Part shown: one piece after another, positions 44,455 to 53,202 of the stretch
Layout of the letters: every line of letters starts with the position of its first letter
Position numbering within the stretch: position 1 is the first letter of the stretch
Assembly (NCBI GenBank): GCA_965200795.1
Contig: CBDAVB010000027.1
Coordinates: 124,001-188,000, forward strand
Reading direction: 5' to 3'
Length of the DNA stretch: 64,000 nucleotides
From: Parashewanella sp965200795
Lineage (GTDB): Bacteria > Pseudomonadota > Gammaproteobacteria > Enterobacterales > Shewanellaceae
Made by a program: the position numbers and the translations under genes
Notes under the pieces: generated by a model
What the model was told of the DNA's origin: nothing
Seen by the model: the letters and a program-made list of their open reading frames with translations, nothing else
Database searches by the model: none

Positions 44455-46020
44455 ATGAAAAGTAACATAGGTTTACAAATTGAGTCTAAGCGCCCGATTG
44501 TCTGGATCATTGCAGGTTCAGACAGCGGTGGCGGCGCGGGAATTCAGGCTGACTTGCAAACCATAAATGATTTGTCATCACATGCGTGTACTGTGATAAC
44601 AGGCATAACAGCCCAAAGTAGTGTAGCTGTTGATCTGGTTGAGTCTGTTTCAAATGAAATGCTTGAACAACAGCTTGAAACCTTAGCAAAGGATTTACCG
44701 CCGGCGGCCGTTAAAATCGGTTTATTGATCAGCCAGCGGCAGGTAGATTTCATCGCTGACTGGCTTAAAGGTTTTAATCAGCGCACAGAAAAACCGGTGC
44801 CTGTGGTGCTGGACCCGGTTTTAGTCGCAACTTGCGGTGATCAACTCAATCGTGACGCGACAATAAATTTTAACGCATTAAAAGGGCTGGTAACCCTAAT
44901 CACGCCGAATTATGAAGAGTTAATTAGTCTGACTCAGATATCAGCAGGTAAAACCATCGCTGAACGAGCGACCGGGTTATCGCGACAATTAGCGTGTAGT
45001 GTATTGGCAAAAGGCGGCGATCATCCTGAAACTGACAAAGATCTGTCTAAAGATATCCTGGTCTGTCGTCATGTTAAGCATTGCAGTGAGTTACATGAGA
45101 ATGAAACCATCACTTTGATAAACACCCGTATAAAAACGACAAATACCCACGGAACAGGTTGTTCGCTGTCATCAGCGATTGCCGGTTTTCTGGCCCATGA
45201 CTACCCGCTGCAAGACGCCGTAGTTCAAGCCGAGGCCTATGTGCATAAAGGCATTAAGCAAAGTTTTAAAGTTGGAACTGGTGCAGGGCCAATCGCGAGA
45301 ACGGGCTGGCCCGCGGACTTAGATGAATATCCTGAAATTCACTGTAAACATTCAGCGATTCACGTCGCGGATAAACAGCGTAGCTTTAAAGCTTTGAAGC
45401 ATGATATCGGAGTCTATCCCGTTGTTGAGACGATTGAACTCATTGAGATTTTACTGAAAGCCGGCTGTAAAACGCTGCAACTGCGGATTAAAGAAAACCT
45501 CATTGAACACAATGGTAAGGATTGGCTTGAAAACCAAATTCAGCAAGCGGTAAAACTGGGTCAGGAGTATGACGCCCAACTGTTTATTAATGACCATTGG
45601 CAACTGGCGATAAAACACAACGCCTTTGGTGTCCATCTAGGGCAGGAAGATATATATAACGCAGATTTAGACAAGCTTAAAGATGAGGGTTTGGCCTTGG
45701 GTTTGTCAAGCCACTGTGTATTCGAAGCCTTAATAGCATATCAGGTTAAACCGTCGTATTTAGCCGTCGGGCATATATATCCGACAACAACCAAGGATAT
45801 GCCGTCAAATCCTCAAGGGTTGACTAAGGCAAAACGACAAGTTGAGTTATTAAAGGGTCATGTTCCTTTAGTCGCTATCGGTGGCATAAACCAGGCAAGA
45901 TTTAATGACATCAAAAAAACCGGAATGGATGGTGTTGCGGTCGTAAGGGCGGTGACGCGGTCTGAAGTGCCGTCTGAGGCTTTCAATCGATTAGCTCAGC
46001 ATTGGCGGGAGGCGGTATGA
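44455..46020 (+). CDS. thiDE: Fused HMP-phosphate kinase / thiamin-phosphate synthase
   Basis: 521 residues, a ThiD-ThiE fusion. Residues 1 to about 270 are ThiD: WIIAGSDSGGGAGIQADLQT, a VVLDPVLVATCGDQL substrate loop and THGTGCSLSSAIA with the anion hole and catalytic residues; it phosphorylates HMP-P to HMP-PP. Residues from about 310 to the end are ThiE: LLKAGCKTLQLRIKE, LFINDHWQLAIKHNAFGVHL, GHIYPTTTKDMPSNPQGL and VAIGGINQ; it couples HMP-PP to the thiazole phosphate. The fusion is known in several marine gammaproteobacteria. ATG 44455 starts 9 bp after thiC; a GTG at 44446 is the alternative. Its stop overlaps the thiF start (ATGA). Confidence 0.96.
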   Translation: MKSNIGLQIESKRPIVWIIAGSDSGGGAGIQADLQTINDLSSHACTVITGITAQSSVAVDLVESVSNEMLEQQLETLAKDLPPAAVKIGLLISQRQVDFIADWLKGFNQRTEKPVPVVLDPVLVATCGDQLNRDATINFNALKGLVTLITPNYEELISLTQISAGKTIAERATGLSRQLACSVLAKGGDHPETDKDLSKDILVCRHVKHCSELHENETITLINTRIKTTNTHGTGCSLSSAIAGFLAHDYPLQDAVVQAEAYVHKGIKQSFKVGTGAGPIARTGWPADLDEYPEIHCKHSAIHVADKQRSFKALKHDIGVYPVVETIELIEILLKAGCKTLQLRIKENLIEHNGKDWLENQIQQAVKLGQEYDAQLFINDHWQLAIKHNAFGVHLGQEDIYNADLDKLKDEGLALGLSSHCVFEALIAYQVKPSYLAVGHIYPTTTKDMPSNPQGLTKAKRQVELLKGHVPLVAIGGINQARFNDIKKTGMDGVAVVRAVTRSEVPSEAFNRLAQHWREAV

Positions 46021-46787
46021 ATATCAATGATAAAGACTTCATCCGCTATTCACGGCAAATCATGCTGCCTGATGTTGGTGAAGAAGGGCAGTTGAATCTT
46101 ATGCGTTATCGGGCGGTTGTCATCGGTATCGGCGGTTTAGGAACTTTGGTGGCGCACTATCTGGCCGCGGCTGGCGTCGGTGAAATTGAACTTGTCGACG
46201 GCGATAGCGTTGAAAGCGGTAATCTGCCAAGGCAGCTTATCTTTAGTGAGCAAGATATCGGTAAAAACAAAGCCACAGTCGCTTTTATGAAGCTGCAACA
46301 GCAATATCCGGATGTGCATGTTTCTGTCCGCGGGGAAATGTTTACTGAGAATTTAAAACTCAAAACATCGTCCGACACGCTTGTTTTTGATTGTTGCGAT
46401 AACTTTTCGAGCCGGCATTTGATTAACCGTTTCTGCGTATCTGAAAGTATTCCGTCAGTCAGTGCCGCCGCCGCGAATTTCAGCGGTCAGTTATTCGCTT
46501 ATCAGCCGTCTAGCTCAGGTTGTTACCACTGTTTATATCCGGAAACAACACAAGTCAGTGAAAGTTGTCAAAGCGTGGGCATTTTAGGGCCGATGGTCGG
46601 AACGATTGCGGCGATGCAAGCCTTAGCCGGATTAAAAATCATGCTTGGTGATGAAAACGCGTTCGGAAAACTGTGGCTGTTTGACGGCCGGAATTTTCAA
46701 TGGCAAACGGCCATTCTTAAGCCTGATCCCAATTGCCCGGTTTGCGGACATAGCGGGCCGCGGTTACTCAAGGAGAAAGTGGCGTGA
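46017..46787 (+). CDS. thiF: ThiS adenylyltransferase
   Basis: 256 residues from ATG 46017, which overlaps the thiDE stop and has GGGAGG as ribosome-binding site. ThiF adenylates the C-terminal Gly of ThiS. It has the E1-like nucleotide-binding VVIGIGGLGTLVAHYLAAAG, ELVDGDSVESGNLPRQLIF with the Asp and Arg catalytic residues, and zinc Cys pairs in GCYHCLYPE and NCPVCGHSGP. A sulfur-transfer Cys is expected in ETTQVSESCQSVG. It overlaps thiS by 4 bp. Confidence 0.95.
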   Translation: MNINDKDFIRYSRQIMLPDVGEEGQLNLMRYRAVVIGIGGLGTLVAHYLAAAGVGEIELVDGDSVESGNLPRQLIFSEQDIGKNKATVAFMKLQQQYPDVHVSVRGEMFTENLKLKTSSDTLVFDCCDNFSSRHLINRFCVSESIPSVSAAAANFSGQLFAYQPSSSGCYHCLYPETTQVSESCQSVGILGPMVGTIAAMQALAGLKIMLGDENAFGKLWLFDGRNFQWQTAILKPDPNCPVCGHSGPRLLKEKVA

Positions 46788-46996
46788 TAACCATCAGCGT
46801 AAATGGTGAGACCATTTCAGTTGATTCTAAACTCAGTGTGTTTGAGCTACTGAGCTCAGAACAAGTAAAAATTCAAAATATTAATAGTGTAGCGGTTGTT
46901 GTTAATGACCGTATTTTGCCTCGTACTCAGTGGCAAAATGTAATTTGTCAGCAAAATGATAATGTTCAAGTATTCAAAGCCGTAGCAGGAGGTTAA
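46784..46996 (+). CDS. thiS: Sulfur carrier protein ThiS
   Basis: 70 residues with the ubiquitin-like beta-grasp pattern (MITISVNGETISVDSKLSVF) and the required C-terminal Gly-Gly (VFKAVAGG). The terminal Gly becomes a thiocarboxylate that supplies sulfur to ThiG. GTG start at 46784 in the GTGA overlap with thiF. Confidence 0.93.
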   Translation: MITISVNGETISVDSKLSVFELLSSEQVKIQNINSVAVVVNDRILPRTQWQNVICQQNDNVQVFKAVAGG

Positions 46997-46997
46997 G

Positions 46998-47783
46998 TTG
47001 TTAAAAATTTCGAATGAAGAATTTGGATCTCGGCTGTTTACGGGTACAGGGAAATTCGGTTCTAGCAAATTAATGCTGGATTCGCTAATTCAATCCGGCT
47101 CAGAAATGGCAACTGTTGCCATGAAAAGAATTGATACCAGGAATGGTACTGATGATTTACTCGAACCACTGCAACACGCGGGCATTAAAATTTTACCGAA
47201 TACGTCCGGGGCCAGAACAGCCAAAGAAGCAATATTCGCCGCGGAACTGGCCAGAGAATTATTCAAAACGAATTGGATAAAACTTGAGATTCACCCTGAC
47301 CAAAGATATTTAATGCCGGATCCGATAGAAACCTTAGCCGCCGCAAAAGAACTCTGTGAACAAGGCTTTATTGTTATGCCATACGTGCATGCCGACCCGG
47401 TTTTATGTTGCCGATTACAAGAAGCGGGTTGCGCGACAGTCATGCCTCTGGGCTCACCAATCGGCAGTAATCAAGGTTTAGTTACTGATGATTTCCTGAA
47501 GATCATCATTGAGCAGGCGCAAGTTCCGGTGGTCGTTGACGCGGGTATTGGCGCGCCTTCTCATGCGGCCAGGGCTATGGAATTGGGCGCGGACGCCGTA
47601 TTGGTTAACACCGCGATTGCCAGCAGTCCGGATCCTGTCACTATGGCAAAATGTTTTAAAAGCGCGGTAAATGCAGGGCGTGACGCTTATATCGCAGGAT
47701 TGGGTAATGTTTCAAATACCGCTAATAACACTAGCCCGCTTACCGGATTTTTACACTCCGGTGCTATGAATGAAGCTCGTTAA
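46998..47783 (+). CDS. thiG: Thiazole synthase
   Basis: 261 residues (E. coli 256). Builds the thiazole phosphate from deoxyxylulose phosphate, ThiS-COSH and the imine of glycine. It starts LKISNEEFGSRLFTGTGKFG; the Schiff-base Lys is in NWIKLEIHPDQRYLMPDPIE; later VMPLGSPIGSNQGL and VVVDAGIGAPSHAARAMELGADAVLVNTAIA form the phosphate-binding loops of the TIM barrel. TTG start 46998, one base after the thiS stop, with AGGAGG (46987-46992) as a strong ribosome-binding site. Confidence 0.97.
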   Translation: MLKISNEEFGSRLFTGTGKFGSSKLMLDSLIQSGSEMATVAMKRIDTRNGTDDLLEPLQHAGIKILPNTSGARTAKEAIFAAELARELFKTNWIKLEIHPDQRYLMPDPIETLAAAKELCEQGFIVMPYVHADPVLCCRLQEAGCATVMPLGSPIGSNQGLVTDDFLKIIIEQAQVPVVVDAGIGAPSHAARAMELGADAVLVNTAIASSPDPVTMAKCFKSAVNAGRDAYIAGLGNVSNTANNTSPLTGFLHSGAMNEAR

Positions 47784-47786
47784 TCC

Positions 47787-48899
47787 ATGAATACTTTTAC
47801 CGATGTTTTTAAAAACATTCCACGTGATCAATTAGCTTTGAGATTGCATTCAGCGACCGCATACGATGTTGAGAACGCATTGAATCAACCGCAGCGTAAT
47901 CTAAACAGCCTGCTGGCTTTATTGTCGCCGGCGGCGGAGCCTTATATCGAGCAAATGGTTCGAAGCTCGGTCGCGCATACCCGCAAACGCTTTGGGTCTA
48001 ATATCGGCATGTATTTGCCATTGTATGTTTCGAACTTATGCGCTAATGAATGCGACTACTGCGGTTTTACCATGAGTAACAAAATTAAGCGGAAGGTTTT
48101 GACTCATGGGGAAATAGAGCAGGAAGCGCAAATCATTCAAGCCCGAGGTTATGACTCCATTTTAATTGTCGCTGGTGAACACGAAACTAAAGTTGGTATT
48201 GATTACTTTTGTGATTTAATGCCGATGATCAAAGAGCATTTCAGCTATGTCGCTTTTGAAGTTCAGCCGTTAAAAGTAAATGAATACAAACGTTTAATCA
48301 GTTTAGGAATGGATGCGGTCATGGTTTATCAGGAAACCTATCATCCTGATACTTACAAACAGCATCATACCCGCGGCCATAAATCAGATTTCCGATATCG
48401 TCTTGGAACGCCGGATAGATTAGGAGTAGCCCAAGTCGATAAAATCGGTTTAGGCGTTTTGTTAGGTTTAGATGACTGGCGTTTAGACGCATTACTGATG
48501 GGACATCATCTGGATTATCTTGAGCATAAATATTGGCGCAGTCGCTATAGTATCTCATTACCGCGTTTAAGACCGTGTGTTGGTGGCGTACAGCCGAAAG
48601 CTGAATTAACGGATATAGGTTTAGTGCAATTGATCAGCGCATTTCGATTATTTAATCCGCAATTGGATATCAGTTTATCGACTCGTGAAAGGCCTGAGTT
48701 CAGAGATAACCTTTTTCCGTTAGGCGTAACTCAAACAAGCGCCGGGAGTTCTACAGAACCCGGCGGTTATTTGCATCCTAATGAAGAACTCAATCAGTTT
48801 GAAATCGGCGATGAAAGAAGTGTTTCACAGGTGGTTGAAGCAATCAGGAATAAAGGACTCAATCCGGTTTTTAAAGATTGGGAAGGAAGCTGGTTTTAA
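47787..48899 (+). CDS. thiH: 2-iminoacetate synthase (tyrosine lyase)
   Basis: 370 residues (E. coli 377). This radical SAM enzyme cleaves tyrosine to p-cresol and 2-iminoacetate for ThiG; it is oxygen sensitive, in contrast to ThiO. The cluster motif is CANECDYCGF (CxxxCxxC), with MYLPLYVSNL before it. Further matches are VAFEVQPLKVNEY, VMVYQETYHPDTYKQHHTRG and the C-terminal TQTSAGSSTEPGGY. It ends the operon. Its presence fits the fermentation genes pflB and adhE. Confidence 0.97.
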   Translation: MNTFTDVFKNIPRDQLALRLHSATAYDVENALNQPQRNLNSLLALLSPAAEPYIEQMVRSSVAHTRKRFGSNIGMYLPLYVSNLCANECDYCGFTMSNKIKRKVLTHGEIEQEAQIIQARGYDSILIVAGEHETKVGIDYFCDLMPMIKEHFSYVAFEVQPLKVNEYKRLISLGMDAVMVYQETYHPDTYKQHHTRGHKSDFRYRLGTPDRLGVAQVDKIGLGVLLGLDDWRLDALLMGHHLDYLEHKYWRSRYSISLPRLRPCVGGVQPKAELTDIGLVQLISAFRLFNPQLDISLSTRERPEFRDNLFPLGVTQTSAGSSTEPGGYLHPNEELNQFEIGDERSVSQVVEAIRNKGLNPVFKDWEGSWF

Positions 48900-48910
48900 T
48901 TAATTATTGT

Positions 48911-48985
48911 TAAACCCCCCGGCTGTGCCGGGGGAGTCTCGCACAGATCCCACAGATACGCTGGTATCGTTACCTTTTTAGCTAG
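48911..48985 (+). repeat. Palindromic repeat, copy 2, also possible thiH terminator
   Basis: A strong hairpin CCCCCGGC-TGT-GCCGGGGG (48916-48934) lies 16 bp after the thiH stop, but no T run follows. The following AGTCTCGCACAGATCC... CTGGTATCGTTACC resembles the sequence after the hairpin at 10165-10225. It may terminate the operon and also be a dispersed repeat. Confidence 0.55.
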
Positions 48986-49023
48986 ACCAAAAGCGAAAAG
49001 GTAACTACTCAATAAGTTGTGGT

Positions 49024-49114
49024 AAGTACCCAGTCAAATGAAATCGAATATTTTTCTTTCTGAAACGCCAGTCAAGAGCGACTTCTTCAGATGAAAGCAA
49101 TTGACTAGGTACTT
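49024..49114. repeat. Small palindromic segment inside the IS66 leader
   Basis: AAGTACCCAGTCAA (49024-49037) and TTGACTAGGTACTT (49101-49114) form inverted ends of a 91-bp segment between the left terminal repeat and the transposase gene. The ends look like those of family 2 copy A (AAGTACCCAACTATAAG). It may be a nested short repeat or part of the IS itself. Confidence 0.4.
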
Positions 49115-49208
49115 AAGTCATCAAACTGTAAGATTTTGTAACGATCGTGCGATCAACTTGACTGCTTATTTTAAGGCTTCATACTCTCATCAAATTTAAT
49201 TATACCAC

Positions 49209-50819
49209 TTGATTTTGAAGCTAAAAATTCCTGATTTATCTGATTCAGCTTGCCCTGAATGTCGTCCAGTCGTTGAAGAACTACAGCAAACTATTGTAGA
49301 GCTGTCTGAGCGTGTTCAAATTTTAGAAGATGAAATCAAAGAGCTTAAGAATCAGAAAAAGAAACCCAAGTTCAAACCCAGCGGTATGGATGATAATACT
49401 GACCCTGACAACGATGAAAACGGTTCGAACAAAGGGAAGTCTGGCAAGCGAAAAGGAAAGCGCGGTAAAACCTCGAACCTGCGCATCCATAATGAAAAAG
49501 TCATAGAGCCGGAAGGTCACATTCCATCAAACGCTCAATTCATCGGCTATAAAACTTTTGTTGTTCAAGACATCGAAATTAACAACATCAATACTTGTTA
49601 CAAGATGGCCCGCTACCGTCTCGCTGACGGCAAGATAGTATCAGGCCAACTCCCGGCAGAGCTCAAAGGCTCGCACTTTGGTACAACATTAAGAACTTAT
49701 GTGCTGTATCAGCACCATCATTGTCAAGTGACTCAGTCGCTACTGCTCGAACAACTCAGAGAGTGGGGCGTCGATATTTCAGCAGGCCAACTCAATCGTT
49801 TGTTATCAGAAAAATATGATGACTTTCATCACGAGAAGGATGACTTATTGACTAAAGGGCTAAGCGGTACAGGTTACATTACGACCGATGATACAGGTGG
49901 ACGTCATCAAGGCAAAAATGGGTTTGTCACTCATATCGGTAATGAGCTGTTTGCTTGGTTTCAAAGTTCAAAAAGCAAAAGCAGAGTAAATTTCTTGTCA
50001 TTGCTGTGTGCGGATCAACTCGGGTATCGCATTAATACTGCGGCGCTGAATTATATGAAGCAACAAAGGTTACCCATGGCACAACGGGAAAGTCTTGCTA
50101 ATCACCCATGTCAATTTTTTAATAATGAAGCACAATGGCTGGAGCATTTACAGCAGCTCGGATTTACCAGCGAACGTCATATTCGATGTGCGACCGAAGG
50201 GGCATTATTTGCTCAAGCCGTTGAAGTGCAACCTATCGAATCATTGGTGGTTGTCAGTGATGGCGCGGGACAATTTAAGGTACTCATTCACGCTCTGTGC
50301 TGGGTTCATGCTGAAAGGCTCATCCACAATCTTATTCCACTTTGCCCAGAACACCGTAGTGATATCAAAAAAGTGAGAGATGAGATTTGGGATTTTTACC
50401 GTGAGCTTAAACGTTATAAAGTTCAGCCTTGTATCAAGAAAGCAGAACAACTCTCTCAAAGGTTTGATGATATTTTTACGCAAAAGACCAGTTATCAAAC
50501 CTTGAATCAACAGCTAAAGCGACTGCACAAACATAAGTCGTCGCTACTTCGAGTACTGGAACGACCTGAAATTCCGATACATACCAACGGCAGTGAAAAC
50601 GATTTGCGAGAACATGTCAAAAGGCGAAAAGTCAGTGGTGGAACAAGAAGTGATTTAGGACGCCGATGCCGAGACACCTTTTCGAGTTTGCGCAAAACCT
50701 GCCAAAAACAAAACGTGTCATTTTGGGCGTTTTTAAATGACAGGCTTTCTCTTAAAAATACCATCCCTTTACTGGGAGACTTGGTGCTGCAAGGGTCTCG
50801 AACTACCACAACTTATTGA
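49209..50819 (+). CDS. IS66-family transposase (TnpC type)
   Basis: 536 residues. A coiled-coil N-terminus (VVEELQQTIVELSERVQILE) is followed by a Lys-rich linker (KGKSGKRKGKRGKT), a zinc-ribbon-like part, and the DDE domain: YITTDDTGGRHQGKNGFVTH, SLVVVSDGAGQFKVLIHALCWVHAERL and the C-terminal IPIHTNGSENDLREHVKRRKVSGGTRSD. The last motif is that of IS66 enzymes. The start is TTG at 49209. No disruption is seen. Confidence 0.92.
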   Translation: MILKLKIPDLSDSACPECRPVVEELQQTIVELSERVQILEDEIKELKNQKKKPKFKPSGMDDNTDPDNDENGSNKGKSGKRKGKRGKTSNLRIHNEKVIEPEGHIPSNAQFIGYKTFVVQDIEINNINTCYKMARYRLADGKIVSGQLPAELKGSHFGTTLRTYVLYQHHHCQVTQSLLLEQLREWGVDISAGQLNRLLSEKYDDFHHEKDDLLTKGLSGTGYITTDDTGGRHQGKNGFVTHIGNELFAWFQSSKSKSRVNFLSLLCADQLGYRINTAALNYMKQQRLPMAQRESLANHPCQFFNNEAQWLEHLQQLGFTSERHIRCATEGALFAQAVEVQPIESLVVVSDGAGQFKVLIHALCWVHAERLIHNLIPLCPEHRSDIKKVRDEIWDFYRELKRYKVQPCIKKAEQLSQRFDDIFTQKTSYQTLNQQLKRLHKHKSSLLRVLERPEIPIHTNGSENDLREHVKRRKVSGGTRSDLGRRCRDTFSSLRKTCQKQNVSFWAFLNDRLSLKNTIPLLGDLVLQGSRTTTTY

Positions 50820-50840
50820 GTAGTTACGCGAAAAGGTAGT

Positions 50841-50997
50841 AAGTAGCTGACAATAAAGAATTTTTTGATATCCACCTTTACCGCGCTACGGCGTTGCAAC
50901 TTCCGTTACATAGCTAGTGCTATGCGCCCTGCGTTGCGCCTTGTTCTGCACTATATCTGAACACCGAAATTCTGAAGAAACTAATCGTCAGCTACTT
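50841..50997. repeat. MITE-like repeat family 2, copy C
   Basis: 157 bp with inverted ends AAGTAGCTGACAATAA and (complement of the right end) AAGTAGCTGACGATTAG. The interior TTTTTTGATATCCACCTTTA...CGTTGCAAC is the reverse complement of copy B. It lies 6 bp beyond the IS66 duplication. Confidence 0.7.
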
Positions 50998-51480
50998 ATA
51001 ACAGCTATGGCAGCAGTTGCCTCGCATCCGCTTAGGGATACTTCTTGTCAACGGCTAAAAACCGCGGAATCGAGTGAAAGTTTGATCGAATTGAAAGAAA
51101 TTCGAGTTGCGCCCGCTAATAAGTTATAGGTATAAGCCAAGAAAAACAATTTTATTGAAAAGCACTGATAAATTGTAATGTTGGATTCAGTCTGACATTG
51201 ATACACGCTAGACTACCTTAGATAAGGTCTGAAAATTATTTACCATGCAACAGTGCTCATATTTATGCCCACGGTGAATATTGAAGCTAAGCACCTGTTT
51301 TGCATGAATTTAGTTCTGCAAATCAATTGGCTCAAAACGTTAAATGATAAAAACATCTCACTTAATGTGACTCTGCAATTTTGTAATGTCATACCGGATC
51401 TTAACAAATTTGTGAATATAACGTTTGTGAGGGTTGCGTATAGGTTACAACAGTAAAGTTCTTTAAAAGGAGATCTCAAT
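50998..51480 (+). other. Upstream region of the cas operon
   Basis: No gene recognised in 483 bp. It must contain the promoter of the cas operon; I cannot pick a convincing -35/-10 pair. It ends with a strong ribosome-binding site AAAAGGAGA (51466-51474) before the cas10 ATG. Confidence 0.4.
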
Positions 51481-53202
51481 ATGTATGTATATCTTTTTGA
51501 AGCAAAATCAATACAAAATTATTTATTTCAGCCGGAAAAATTGCGAGATGTGATTTCGGCATCAGAGCGATTAGATCGGCTGGTGGATTCCAAACCGGAT
51601 TGCACCTTAGCAAAAATAATCGCAAGCGCCGAATTATCAGCAGATATCATTGACGCTGATAATAAAGAACCAGAAATCAGATTTTTACGCTGCAATGGTG
51701 GAACGTTTTATTGCTTCAGCATCAAAGCTGAACCTCTGCAAAAATTAAGGGGGCTGTGGACGTTAACATTGAGTCAGCTTTTCCCGAGTCTGCAATATAC
51801 TGACGCTTTAGTTCAGGCAGAGTCTTTAGCCGAAGCCATTAATATCGGTCACGAGACGCTCGCCTCGGAACGAAACGCGCCTGAGGCAATTTATCCCATT
51901 GCGACTAGTATCATAAAACGTGATCCGAGAGTTGGTTTTGCAAGCGTACCCATGAGTGAGCTCGCTGCGCGTGCGTCAGTCAAATCTGAAACGATTGATT
52001 TAACAACGGAGCAACACAGGCAAGCTTACCAAGCTTTCTCTCTACCAGAAAATGCCAGTTTACAACATAGGTTCACACCGGATGAAATCATCGGGAAAGT
52101 AAAATACCCGATTAATTTTGATAAAGACTTTCCGTTTTCTAAGCCAGCAAACCCGAACAATAAAACCGTCAGAGATATGGCATTGATCCACATTGACGGT
52201 AACGGTTTAGGTATGATTTTGCTGAATCTTAAAGAGTCATTATCCGGTGAATCAGAAGAAGAATACAGCAGAGGGTTTCGAAAATTCTCTGACGCGATAA
52301 ATAAAGCCACTGTATTAGCCGCAAAGGAAGCAACAGCAAAGTTGTATGCCGGGGCAGTGGCTGAATCAGCAAATGCCGCTGATTCTGACCTTGTCTTACC
52401 AATGCGGCCGATTATTTCGGGCGGTGACAATATCACCTTATTTTGTCGCGCTGATTTAGCCGTTGATTACGCGAAGACTTTTTGTAAAGCGTATCAAAAA
52501 CACTCTAAAGATGAATTGAAACCATTATTTGAAACTTATCTTAAAGCAGCAAAAATCAGCAAATACTTAACAGCAAGCGGTGGTATTTTATTCCACAAGC
52601 CGAGCCATCCTTTTTTACATTCACAACATTTGGTCGAAGAGCTTTGTGACGAGGCCAAGAATCTGACTAAACAAGCCGTAAAAAACAGTAAGGAAACGGC
52701 AGGGCCGGCCGCGCTGGCAATTTACCGGGTGTCTGATTCAACACAATCATCATTGACTGATATTTTAACGCGGCGACATCAGGTTAAGTGGGAGAATGGT
52801 CAACCGCTTAACTTTGGTCAGTATGCCTATTTTGTCGATGGTTGTGAATATGATCAACAGCGGGTTATATCCGGGCGCACCTTCAAAGAGCTTGATGATT
52901 TAATCGCACTTTCCTTAAGTCAAAGCGCGCCAATTTCTATGAATAAATGGCGTCAGATGCTCACCCATATTTCAGTCAAAGACTATGACGAAACACAACG
53001 AATCTTCGAGCGTTCTTTAATGCTTTGTAATGACGCCAGGAAAAAAATTGAACTGTTTGAGATTATCGGAAAATTATCAAATCAAAATACAAAAAATAGC
53101 TGGTATTGGCCCTGTGATGACGGTGGTTTTAATACCATGATTTCTGATGTGTTAACCCTGGAGCATTACCGCCCGGAATCATCGGAGGCAACCCATGATT
53201 AA
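51481..53202 (+). CDS. cas10: Cas10-like protein without HD domain, GGDN palm
   Basis: 573 residues. It begins directly with the first palm-like domain (MYVYLFEAKSIQNYLF, KLRDVISASERLDRLVDS), the start seen in Cas10 proteins that lack the N-terminal HD nuclease. The second palm has ALIHIDGNGLGMIL (Asp 239) and the cyclase motif as GGDN (residues 314-317) in RPIISGGDNITLF, where active Cas10 has GGDD. A C-terminal helical part follows (WRQMLTHISVKDYDETQRIF). Cas10 is the large subunit of type III effectors. Without HD it should not cut DNA, and the changed motif may weaken or abolish cyclic oligoadenylate synthesis. It overlaps the next cas gene by 8 bp. Subtype III-D-like by context. Confidence 0.85.
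   Translation: MYVYLFEAKSIQNYLFQPEKLRDVISASERLDRLVDSKPDCTLAKIIASAELSADIIDADNKEPEIRFLRCNGGTFYCFSIKAEPLQKLRGLWTLTLSQLFPSLQYTDALVQAESLAEAINIGHETLASERNAPEAIYPIATSIIKRDPRVGFASVPMSELAARASVKSETIDLTTEQHRQAYQAFSLPENASLQHRFTPDEIIGKVKYPINFDKDFPFSKPANPNNKTVRDMALIHIDGNGLGMILLNLKESLSGESEEEYSRGFRKFSDAINKATVLAAKEATAKLYAGAVAESANAADSDLVLPMRPIISGGDNITLFCRADLAVDYAKTFCKAYQKHSKDELKPLFETYLKAAKISKYLTASGGILFHKPSHPFLHSQHLVEELCDEAKNLTKQAVKNSKETAGPAALAIYRVSDSTQSSLTDILTRRHQVKWENGQPLNFGQYAYFVDGCEYDQQRVISGRTFKELDDLIALSLSQSAPISMNKWRQMLTHISVKDYDETQRIFERSLMLCNDARKKIELFEIIGKLSNQNTKNSWYWPCDDGGFNTMISDVLTLEHYRPESSEATHD

Larger units (their letters stand above)
49001..50827 (+). mobile_element. IS66-family element (single-transposase type) with 8-bp target duplication
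   Basis: 1827 bp with perfect 24-bp inverted repeats starting GTAACTACTCAATAAG at 49001-49024 and complementary at 50804-50827. The direct repeat GCGAAAAG flanks both sides (48993-49000 and 50828-50835), the 8 bp typical of IS66. It has only one gene, a TnpC-like transposase, with no tnpA/tnpB, as in the ISBst12 branch. Perfect ends and duplication indicate a recent insertion. Confidence 0.93.

Noticed and set aside
51253..51456. 67-codon frame just before cas10
   Set aside because: No ribosome-binding site, no family resemblance; it lies in the probable promoter region.
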